From Christensenella sp. UBA1782 (lineage in GTDB: Bacteria > Bacillota > Clostridia > Christensenellales > DTU072), in assembly GCA_002315475.1 (NCBI GenBank), contig DCGI01000072.1:24744-49477 (forward strand): 24,734 nt of DNA, in the 5' to 3' direction. Within the stretch, counting starts at the first letter, position 1; the number at the start of each line of letters is the position of its first letter. Position numbers and translations under genes: made by a program. Shown here piece by piece: positions 7,417 to 14,050 of the stretch. The notes below the pieces were generated by a model. It worked only from the letters and a program-made list of their open reading frames with translations. It made no database searches and was not told where the DNA came from.

Positions 7417-9054
7417 ATGAGCGTTTTTGAAAGTGTATGTTTGTTGTTATGCGGTGTAGGCGTATTCCTCACCGGTATGAAACTGATGGGTGACGGACTG
7501 GGAAAAGGCTCGGCAAAGAGTATCCGTACTCTCTTTTCCAAAATCAATAATCGCCCGTTTGCGTTATACGGATTGGGCGTGGGTACGACCGCCGTCGTGC
7601 AGTCTTCCGCAGCCACCACCGTCATGAGTATGGGACTTGCGGGGACGGGAATAATGACCGTTCGGCAGGCTTGTTATTTCGTGTTGGGAGCAAGATTGGG
7701 GACGACGGTTACCGGTATTTTGGTGTCCCTTTCGGGCATCGGGATCACCCCTGTCCTGATGACTTTTTCTTTGGTCGGCATTTGTTTGATTCTGTTCGTC
7801 GGAAAAGAGATTTGGAAGGCTATAGGATACATTTTAACGGGTTTCGGAATCCTTTTTGCCGGAATGAACATGATGACCGAAGCGATTACCGAGCAGGCTC
7901 GTATCGGTGCTTTCTTTGTGGAACTGTTCCATTCTTTGGACTTCCCTCTATTGCTTATTTTAGTCGGTGCGGCGTTTACGGCTTTGATTCAGTCGTCTTC
8001 GGCGACGACGGGTATTTTGATTACCTTACTATCGTCGAATGCTTTGGAAGTGTCGCAGGGTATTTTCCTTTTGATCGGTGCCACCGTCGGTACCTGCATT
8101 ACGTCGGTGCTTGCTTCGTTCGGTTCGGATATACGGGGGAAACGGATAGCCGCCTTTAACGTGTTGAGTTCGGTTATCGGCGCCGTACTGATCGGCGGCA
8201 TCGTTTGGATCTTTCAAGGGGGCGTGGTTTCTCTTTTATCGTTTATTCGCCTTCCGCAATGGCAACTTTCCCTTTTCGGCGTGGGGTACAGTTTGTTGGC
8301 TTCTTTGGTGTGTTTGCCTCTCGTACCGGTATTGGAAAGACTTACCGAAAAGGTGTTTGTTTCCAAAGAAAAAGAGGAAGCTTTTTCCTGTTTCTTTATA
8401 GAGGAGAATGCCTTAAAAACGCCTGCCGTCGCTTTGTTGCAAGTTAAAAAAGAGGTGGAAAATTTAGCTTGTCTGGCGCAAGACAATTTACGGGCCGGTT
8501 TGCACGTTTTCCTTACGCAAAATACCGATACCGTCAAGCGTGTGGAAAAAGAGGAGGAGAGGATCGATTTTCTGACCAAAAAGATAGGAGAGTATCTCGT
8601 CAGTTTGGCGGGCAAAAATCTTATGCCGGCGGACGAACGACTGCTTGGCTCGTTGCATCACGTCGTCAACGATATAGAACGTATCGGCGACCATGCGACG
8701 GGGTTTATGAAAGCGGGCAAAAAAATGAAAGAAGAAAACGTCGTGTTCTCGGAGGAAGCCTGTGAAGAATTGCGTTTGATGGCGGAACGCGTCTACGCCT
8801 TGTACGGGTATGCGTTAGAAACTTTCCGCACGCGGAAGACGCAGTACCTCGGGGAGGTCGATAAGACGGAACGGGAAGTGGACGGCATGAAAAAAGCTTT
8901 AATCGACAGCCACGTCAAACGTCTGCAAGCGGGAAACTGTACCATACAAACCGGCGTATATTTTTACGATGCCGTTGCTTCTTTGGAAAGGATAGGAGAC
9001 CACTTGGAAAACATCGCCTACAGTATTCGCAGTATAACGGGTAGCGTTTCCTAA
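7417..9054 (+). CDS. Na/Pi-cotransporter family protein with C-terminal PhoU-like domain
   Basis: A 545-aa inner-membrane protein of the NptA/PNaS family (SLC34-like). The membrane part, about residues 1-310, carries the duplicated QSS signature: Q62-S-S-A-A-T-T in the first repeat and Q192-S-S-S-A-T-T in the second. These inverted repeats form the Na and phosphate sites. Residues from about 340 to the end form helical PhoU-like repeats, including two similar segments, VNDIERIGDHATG and VASLERIGDHLENIA, the classical PhoU E-R-I-G-D-H motifs. It probably moves phosphate, with the PhoU part regulating or binding metal-phosphate. The ATG lies 2 nt after the preceding stop with no Shine-Dalgarno sequence, so it is likely translated by reinitiation. 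I see no clear terminator after it. Confidence 0.92.
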   Translation: MSVFESVCLLLCGVGVFLTGMKLMGDGLGKGSAKSIRTLFSKINNRPFALYGLGVGTTAVVQSSAATTVMSMGLAGTGIMTVRQACYFVLGARLGTTVTGILVSLSGIGITPVLMTFSLVGICLILFVGKEIWKAIGYILTGFGILFAGMNMMTEAITEQARIGAFFVELFHSLDFPLLLILVGAAFTALIQSSSATTGILITLLSSNALEVSQGIFLLIGATVGTCITSVLASFGSDIRGKRIAAFNVLSSVIGAVLIGGIVWIFQGGVVSLLSFIRLPQWQLSLFGVGYSLLASLVCLPLVPVLERLTEKVFVSKEKEEAFSCFFIEENALKTPAVALLQVKKEVENLACLAQDNLRAGLHVFLTQNTDTVKRVEKEEERIDFLTKKIGEYLVSLAGKNLMPADERLLGSLHHVVNDIERIGDHATGFMKAGKKMKEENVVFSEEACEELRLMAERVYALYGYALETFRTRKTQYLGEVDKTEREVDGMKKALIDSHVKRLQAGNCTIQTGVYFYDAVASLERIGDHLENIAYSIRSITGSVS

Positions 9055-9093
9055 AAACAAGGTGTAAAAAACGTCGGAAACGCAAGTTACGTC

Positions 9094-9122
9094 TTGACCG
9101 CTTTGCTGTTTCTTGTTATAAT
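9094..9122 (+). promoter_or_regulatory. Promoter giving a probably leaderless mRNA (YcxB-like gene)
   Basis: TTGACC (9094-9099), 17-nt spacer, TATAAT (9117-9122). Only 6 nt separate the -10 box from the ATG at 9129, so the A of the ATG is the expected first transcribed base. Confidence 0.8.
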
Positions 9123-9128
9123 AGGTAT

Positions 9129-9719
9129 ATGGATATAATAATTAAGGCAAATGCCAAACAATATTTTCGGTGCAGTATGTTTTACATGCGGAAGTTGTTC
9201 GGCATACGAGAAATTATTTTGTTGGTGTTATTGCTCGGTATCGGGTTGACGCTTGCGCTGATGGGTGCGGGATATTTTATTTTGATTTTATTCGGCGTAT
9301 CCGTATTGATTATCGGGTTTGCGTTCGTACTTTTTTTGATTACGTCTAAGCAAGGGTATAAAGTAGACTTTGAAAAGCAGGGCGTGGAAGCGCAGAAATT
9401 GGAGTTTCGGGAAACCTGCCTTTTCGTCGGCAATCTCAACAAAGCGGGCGAGCCTGTTTTTACGGAAACACACCCCTATGAAAAGTTGGAAAAAATTGCC
9501 ATTCGGAAAGACGTCATCTATATTTACGCACAGGTTTCCGTTTTCTATTATATTCCCGCCGATGCGCTTTCGACGGAGGACAGAGAAAAACTGGTAGCCC
9601 TTCTGCACGAAAAAGTCAAGGATACATCGAAATTCCGCATGAAGAAAACGTACAGAATTTTTCCGAAAAAACAAAAAGTAACTTTGGAACATTCCGAAGA
9701 AAACAATAAGAATCAATAG
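9129..9719 (+). CDS. YcxB-like membrane protein (function unknown)
   Basis: A 196-aa protein with a short N-terminal strand (MDIIIKANAKQYFRCSMFYM), two adjacent membrane segments (about residues 29-45 and 50-65) and a cytoplasmic beta-rich domain. There LEFRETCLFVGN and YEKLEKIAIRKDVIYIYAQ followed by a YYIPADAL segment match the layout of YcxB-like proteins. Function unknown. No ribosome site precedes the ATG, and the promoter leaves no 5' leader, so translation is probably leaderless. Later in-frame ATGs (9177, 9186) also lack ribosome sites and would delete the family's first strand. The C-terminal tail is basic and polar. An AGGAGG for the next gene overlaps this gene's TAG stop, so the two form one operon. 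Confidence 0.7.
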   Translation: MDIIIKANAKQYFRCSMFYMRKLFGIREIILLVLLLGIGLTLALMGAGYFILILFGVSVLIIGFAFVLFLITSKQGYKVDFEKQGVEAQKLEFRETCLFVGNLNKAGEPVFTETHPYEKLEKIAIRKDVIYIYAQVSVFYYIPADALSTEDREKLVALLHEKVKDTSKFRMKKTYRIFPKKQKVTLEHSEENNKNQ

Positions 9720-9729
9720 GAGGATAGTT

Positions 9730-10623
9730 ATGCTGCTCGATAAAGTTTATAGGTGGTTTTGGGATAAGGTGGTGCATGACGGCGACGTCAAACGTGTGCT
9801 TGCGCAGGAAATAGTGGAAGGTATCACGATAAAGGAAAACATTCCGTATAAAGACGACGGCATGAAGGAACATATCTTAGACGTCATTTATCCGACCGAT
9901 GCCAAAAAACCGTTACCCGTCATCATTGACATTCATGGCGGCGGTTTGATGGGCGGTTGTAATTTAGGAAACCGTCCGTACTGTTGTCACCTCGCCAAAG
10001 CCGGATACATAGTGCTTGCCGTCGACTACAGACTTTCTCCCGAATATCGCTATCCCGCCCATTTGCAAGACGTTATGGACGCATTACGTTGGATTCAAGA
10101 GCACGGAGAAGAACTCGGTTGCGACATGAACAACGTTTTCCTGACGGGAGACAGTGCCGGCGGTATGCTCGCATTGCACGCCGTCCTCGTCGACCACGAT
10201 AAAGAACTTGCCGATTTCTACGGCTTTCCGCAATCGGGCTTAGCCTATAACGCCATTGCCTTGACGAGCGGTATGTTTGAAATCGATAAAGGCGTCATTT
10301 CCGTTTTGACACCCGGTATTTTGGGAACGTGGCGCAAAAAGAAAAACAAGTATTATGAAAAATTGGATTTATCCAAACTCGTTCGTCCCGAACTCATTCC
10401 GCCTTGCTTTATGGTGACCAGCGAAGAAGATTTTATTCAAAGCGCAACCTTGAACATGGGCATTATTTTCGATTATAAGAACATTCCTTATACGTTGGAA
10501 AACTACGGCAAACGTCCGGATCAAAAGTTGGAACACGTGTTCAGCGTTTTGTATCCCACGACGCCGGCGGGACAAGACTGTATCGGCAAAATGCTCGCTT
10601 TCTTTGAGGCGAACAAAAAATAG
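9730..10623 (+). CDS. Alpha/beta-hydrolase esterase, HSL (hormone-sensitive lipase) type
   Basis: A 297-aa cytoplasmic alpha/beta hydrolase. H69-G-G-G is the oxyanion-hole motif of the HSL class, and G-D-S142-A-G-G holds the nucleophile. VDYRLSPEYRYPAHLQD is the conserved HSL segment between them. The acid is probably the Asp in TSEEDFI (about residue 236) and the His is in LEHVFSV near the C-terminus. Such enzymes cleave short acyl or acetyl esters; deacetylation of glycans is possible but not shown. The ATG at 9730 has a perfect AGGAGG with 6-nt spacing. The gene lies 10 nt after the YcxB-like gene and ends before a strong terminator. No signal peptide is seen. Confidence 0.9.
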   Translation: MLLDKVYRWFWDKVVHDGDVKRVLAQEIVEGITIKENIPYKDDGMKEHILDVIYPTDAKKPLPVIIDIHGGGLMGGCNLGNRPYCCHLAKAGYIVLAVDYRLSPEYRYPAHLQDVMDALRWIQEHGEELGCDMNNVFLTGDSAGGMLALHAVLVDHDKELADFYGFPQSGLAYNAIALTSGMFEIDKGVISVLTPGILGTWRKKKNKYYEKLDLSKLVRPELIPPCFMVTSEEDFIQSATLNMGIIFDYKNIPYTLENYGKRPDQKLEHVFSVLYPTTPAGQDCIGKMLAFFEANKK

Positions 10624-10660
10624 CATTTTTTGTGCCGAAAAAAAGTTTTTCAAAAGAGGT

Positions 10661-10693
10661 GCGGGGAGAATGTGTCTCCCCGCCCTTTCTTTT
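10661..10693 (+). terminator. Rho-independent terminator after the esterase gene
   Basis: GCGGGGAGA (10661-10669) and TCTCCCCGC (10675-10683) form a perfect 9-bp GC-rich stem with a 5-nt loop, followed by CCTTTCTTTT. Confidence 0.88.
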
Positions 10694-10694
10694 A

Positions 10695-10723
10695 TTGACT
10701 TTATAAAAAGAGTGTGCTATATT
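10695..10723 (+). promoter_or_regulatory. Promoter for the ACT/UPF0210/cysK operon
   Basis: TTGACT (10695-10700), 17-nt spacer, TATATT (10718-10723), directly after the esterase terminator. An AGAGGAGG ribosome site follows before the ATG at 10759. Confidence 0.75.
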
Positions 10724-10758
10724 TTGAAGTACTTGCCGTAAGGCAAGAGGAGGTTTTG

Positions 10759-11031
10759 ATGAAAAAAGCTATCGTATCCGTTATCGGTACCGATAAAAAA
10801 GGCATTATCGCCCGAGTGAGCGGACTTTTGTTTGAACTCGGTATCAACGTGGAAGACATTTCCCAAACCATTATGCAACAGTACTTTACCATGATTATGT
10901 TGGTGGACTTATCGGAAGCAAAGGGAAGTTTTTGTTCCGTTTGTGAAGAACTCGATAAACTCGGCAAAGAAATCGGCGTCGATATTCGGATGCAGGGAGA
11001 GGATATTTTTACCGCCATGCACAGAATTTAA
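10759..11031 (+). CDS. ACT domain-containing protein (UPF0237 family)
   Basis: A 90-aa single ACT domain: KKAIVSVIGTDKKGIIARVSGLLFELGINVEDISQ is the typical beta-alpha-beta start with the glycine-rich ligand turn (D-K-K-G-I-I). ACT domains bind amino acids or other small ligands at dimer interfaces. This family resembles GcvR-type regulators but lacks any DNA-binding part. The ATG at 10759 follows AGAGGAGG; earlier in-frame codons lack a ribosome site. The UPF0210 gene follows after 11 nt. This neighbour pair is widely conserved in Bacillota and archaea, suggesting the ACT protein acts with UPF0210 (inference). Ligand unknown. Confidence 0.9.
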   Translation: MKKAIVSVIGTDKKGIIARVSGLLFELGINVEDISQTIMQQYFTMIMLVDLSEAKGSFCSVCEELDKLGKEIGVDIRMQGEDIFTAMHRI

Positions 11032-11042
11032 CGGAGAAGAAA

Positions 11043-12392
11043 ATGATCAATATTCAAGAAGTTATCGAAACGAATAAAATGGTTTCGGCGGAACATTTGG
11101 ACGTGCGTACCGTTACGATGGGCATTTCGTTATTGGATTGCATTTCGGACGATATAGACACCCTTTGCGAAAGAATTCATAACAAAATCATTGCCAAAGC
11201 CAAAAATTTGGTTCCCGTTTGTAACGAAATCGCCGCCGAAATCGGTATACCCATCGTCAATAAAAGAATCAGCGTGACGCCCGTCAGTCTGGTGACGGCG
11301 AGGACGGGACAGTCGGTGAAAGTTGCCGAAGTGTTGGATAAGTGTGCCGCCGAAATCGGCGTTGACTTCGTGGGCGGGTACTCCGCTCTCGTACAGAAAG
11401 GTATGACGCCGTACGAAGAAGAATTTATCAAAACCATTCCGGAAGCACTTGCTCGTACCGAAAAGGTTTGTTCCAGCGTCAACGTAGGCAGTACGAAGAC
11501 GGGTATCAATATGGATGCCGTTCGATTGATGGGTAAAATGATTAAAGAAACGGCGGAAAAAACCAAAGAAAGGGACAGCATCGGATGTGCCAAGTTGGTT
11601 GTATTTGCCAATGCGGTCGACGATAATCCCTTTATGGCGGGGGCTTTTCACGGCGTAGGGGAAGGCGACTGTATCATCAACGTCGGCGTAAGCGGCCCCG
11701 GTGTGGTAGAAACCGCCTTAAAGCAAGTACGCGGTGCCGACCTAACCGTCGTAGCCGAAACCATTAAAAGAATCGCTTATAAAATCACGCGCGTGGGGCA
11801 ACTCGTTGCGCAGGAATCCAGTCGTCGTTTGGGTGCCTCTTTCGGTATCGTCGATTTGAGTTTGGCACCGACGCCCGTCAAAGGGGATAGCGTGGCAAGA
11901 ATTTTGGAAGAAATCGGGGTGGATTGCGTGGGCGGCTACGGCACGACAGCCTGTCTTGCCCTGCTCAATGACGCCGTTAAGAAGGGCGGCATTATGGCGT
12001 CCAGCCACGTGGGTGGACTTTCGGGCGCATTTATTCCCGTCAGCGAAGATATCGGTATGATAGAATCGGCAAAGAAGGGAATACTGAAATTGGAAAAGTT
12101 AGAAGCGATGACCGCTATTTGCAGCGTGGGATTGGATATGATAGCCATTCCCGGCGATACTTCGGCAGAAGTCATTTCCGCCATGATTGCCGACGAAAGT
12201 GCCATCGGTGTCATCAATAACAAAACCACCGCCGTTCGGGTAATACCCGTATGCGGTAAAAACGAAGGAACGGCATACTTCGGCGGTCTTCTCGGCGAAG
12301 CACCTATTATGCCGATCAATTCCGTTTCACCCGCTCGCTTTATTGCACGAGGAGGACGGATACCCGCACCCGTTTGGGCAAATAAGAATTAA
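11043..12392 (+). CDS. UPF0210 (DUF711, PFL family) protein
   Basis: A 449-aa soluble protein of the UPF0210/DUF711 family, full length. Recognised by its opening (NIQEVIETNKMVSAEHLDVRT), the VTPVSLV and FVGGYSALVQKG segments, GVSGPGVV and the end MPINSVSPARFIARGGRIPAP. The family fold is related to glycyl-radical-enzyme (PFL-like) barrels, but I see no glycyl-radical C-terminal motif, so a radical mechanism should not be assumed. Biochemical function is unknown. An ACGGAGAAG site precedes the ATG. It lies between the ACT gene and cysK in one operon, which may point to amino-acid metabolism (inference). Confidence 0.92.
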   Translation: MINIQEVIETNKMVSAEHLDVRTVTMGISLLDCISDDIDTLCERIHNKIIAKAKNLVPVCNEIAAEIGIPIVNKRISVTPVSLVTARTGQSVKVAEVLDKCAAEIGVDFVGGYSALVQKGMTPYEEEFIKTIPEALARTEKVCSSVNVGSTKTGINMDAVRLMGKMIKETAEKTKERDSIGCAKLVVFANAVDDNPFMAGAFHGVGEGDCIINVGVSGPGVVETALKQVRGADLTVVAETIKRIAYKITRVGQLVAQESSRRLGASFGIVDLSLAPTPVKGDSVARILEEIGVDCVGGYGTTACLALLNDAVKKGGIMASSHVGGLSGAFIPVSEDIGMIESAKKGILKLEKLEAMTAICSVGLDMIAIPGDTSAEVISAMIADESAIGVINNKTTAVRVIPVCGKNEGTAYFGGLLGEAPIMPINSVSPARFIARGGRIPAPVWANKN

Positions 12393-12411
12393 AAAAAAGA
12401 AGGTGTCGTAT

Positions 12412-13338
12412 ATGCGTGTTTTTACGTCCATTGATCAAATCATCGGCAAAACGCCGTTGTTGGAACTGACCAACATTGAAAAGGAATTTCACCTTGCCGC
12501 AAAGATTTTTGCCAAATTGGAATATTTGAATCCCGCAGGTTCGGCAAAAGACAGAATCGCCAAGAATATGGTGGACGTCTTCGAACGGGAAGGCTTGCAA
12601 AAAGGCGACGTTATCATCGAGCCGACCAGCGGAAATACCGGTATCGGTTTGGCGTCCGTTTGTGCGGCACGGGGGTACCGTTTAATTATCGTCATGCCCG
12701 ACACCATGTCGGTGGAAAGACGACAAATCATGAAAGCGTACGGAGCCGAATTGGTTTTATCGGATGGGAAAAAAGGTATGGCGGGTGCGGTCGCCGAAGC
12801 CGAACGCCTGCAAAAGGAAATCGTCGGCAGTCGCATCGCCGGACAATTCACCAATCCTGCCAATCCCGAAGCACATTATCGAACCACCGCTCCCGAAATA
12901 TGGGAGGATACCGACGGGAAGGTGGATTATTTCGTCGCCGGCGTCGGTACGGGCGGAACGCTGACGGGCGTGGGTAAATACTTAAAAGAAAAGAATCGGA
13001 ACGTGAAAATCGTTGCCGTCGAGCCGTATTCTTCCCCCCTTCTTTCGCAAGGAAAAGCCGGATCGCATGGCTTACAGGGCATCGGTGCGAATTTTGTCCC
13101 TGCCGTATTGGATACTTCGATTTATGATGAAATTATTCCCGTAACCGAACAAGACGCCTACAAAATGGGTAGGTTGTGCGGTACCAAAGAAGGATTTTTG
13201 GTGGGTATTTCGTCGGGAGCCGCCTTGCAGGCAGGCATAGAACTCGCTTCTCGTCCCGAAAACGTCGGCAAGAATATCGTCGTACTTTTGCCCGATACCG
13301 GCGACAGATACCTTTCTACGCCGTTGTTTCAAGGGTAA
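12412..13338 (+). CDS. cysK: Cysteine synthase A (O-acetylserine sulfhydrylase)
   Basis: A 308-aa PLP enzyme making L-cysteine from O-acetylserine and sulfide. The PLP lysine is K46 in N-P-A-G-S-A-K-D-R. The substrate loop is T72-S-G-N-T-G, the PLP-phosphate loop is GVGTGGTLTGVGK, and the SSGA motif near the C-terminus is present. Length fits CysK. The ATG at 12412 is chosen because the family's N-terminal residues (FTSIDQIIGKTPLLEL) begin here and AGAAGG lies upstream; a longer frame would run into the previous gene. The gap after the UPF0210 stop is 19 nt and holds no terminator, so it is co-transcribed. I see no T-box or S-box leader. A strong hairpin ends the operon. CysK-type, CysM-type and some cystathionine synthases look alike; CysK is the likeliest. 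Confidence 0.92.
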   Translation: MRVFTSIDQIIGKTPLLELTNIEKEFHLAAKIFAKLEYLNPAGSAKDRIAKNMVDVFEREGLQKGDVIIEPTSGNTGIGLASVCAARGYRLIIVMPDTMSVERRQIMKAYGAELVLSDGKKGMAGAVAEAERLQKEIVGSRIAGQFTNPANPEAHYRTTAPEIWEDTDGKVDYFVAGVGTGGTLTGVGKYLKEKNRNVKIVAVEPYSSPLLSQGKAGSHGLQGIGANFVPAVLDTSIYDEIIPVTEQDAYKMGRLCGTKEGFLVGISSGAALQAGIELASRPENVGKNIVVLLPDTGDRYLSTPLFQG

Positions 13339-13356
13339 AGAGGTTATTCACAAATA

Positions 13357-13393
13357 AAAAACGCCGATTTCCGAAAAGGAAGTCGGCGTTTTT
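13357..13393. terminator. Bidirectional terminator between cysK and mntP
   Basis: A 16-bp stem (13357-13372 with 13378-13393, one G-T pair) with loop GAAAA. The A-run on the left and T-run on the right let it end transcription from both converging operons. Confidence 0.93.
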
Positions 13394-13411
13394 GCGTATA
13401 AGTTTGTTTTT

Positions 13412-14047
13412 TCAGATGCCGAGATAGTGCGAAAGGATAATCCATACGGCAAGCAAAAGCAGAATACTGCCGCCGATGACGGAGCTGATTTCGTATTTGC
13501 CTTTGAGGAGCTTGTCGATTTTGTTGCCGAGAAAAAGTCCGATGAGGGAAATCACGAAGGTACAACACATAATCAACACCACGTGGAGCCAAATGGTCGT
13601 TACGGTGGAAAGTCCCGCATGTAAAGACACGCCGATAGCCAAAGCGTCGATGGCGGTGGCTACGCCCATAAGGAGAACTTCTTTGACCGAAAACTTTTTC
13701 GGTTTTTTTTCTTCGGCAGGTTTTTTGAGGTCAAGAATCGCCTCTATCAGCATTTTTCCGCCGATGAAGAGCAGGAGCGCAAAGGAAATCCAACTGACTG
13801 CCGTACCCATGATTTCGCCCGCTTCCTGTCCCGCCGTTTCGCCGACGAGGACGGTGACGCCTTCCACGATCCAAAAGCCGATCAAGGGCATGATTGCCTG
13901 CATCACACCGAAAACACCGGCAATGAAGAAGGATTTTTTCTTATCAATGTCGACGTAAACCAAACCGTCCGTTATGGCGACGGCGAAGGCGTCCATCGAC
14001 AAAGCAATGCCGAAAAGAAGGATTTGTATCAGAATTTCTGCCGTCAT
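13412..14047 (-). CDS. mntP: Manganese efflux pump MntP
   Basis: A 211-aa inner-membrane protein with six membrane segments in two repeats. The repeat motifs are S17-M-D19-A-F-A-V and A-T-A-I-D134-A-L-A-I-G; their aspartates are the conserved metal-path residues of MntP (DUF204). A charged cytoplasmic loop (KKPAEEKKPKK) separates the halves. It exports Mn(II) from the cytosol. Many mntP genes have a yybP-ykoY Mn riboswitch in their leader. Here the ATG is only 3 nt after the fucosidase stop, so no riboswitch fits directly upstream. It also lacks a Shine-Dalgarno sequence, suggesting reinitiation after the fucosidase. Expression is thus likely tied to the ychF promoter unless there is one inside the fucosidase gene. 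Confidence 0.93.
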   Translation of the reverse strand: MTAEILIQILLFGIALSMDAFAVAITDGLVYVDIDKKKSFFIAGVFGVMQAIMPLIGFWIVEGVTVLVGETAGQEAGEIMGTAVSWISFALLLFIGGKMLIEAILDLKKPAEEKKPKKFSVKEVLLMGVATAIDALAIGVSLHAGLSTVTTIWLHVVLIMCCTFVISLIGLFLGNKIDKLLKGKYEISSVIGGSILLLLAVWIILSHYLGI

Positions 14048-14050
14048 TTG

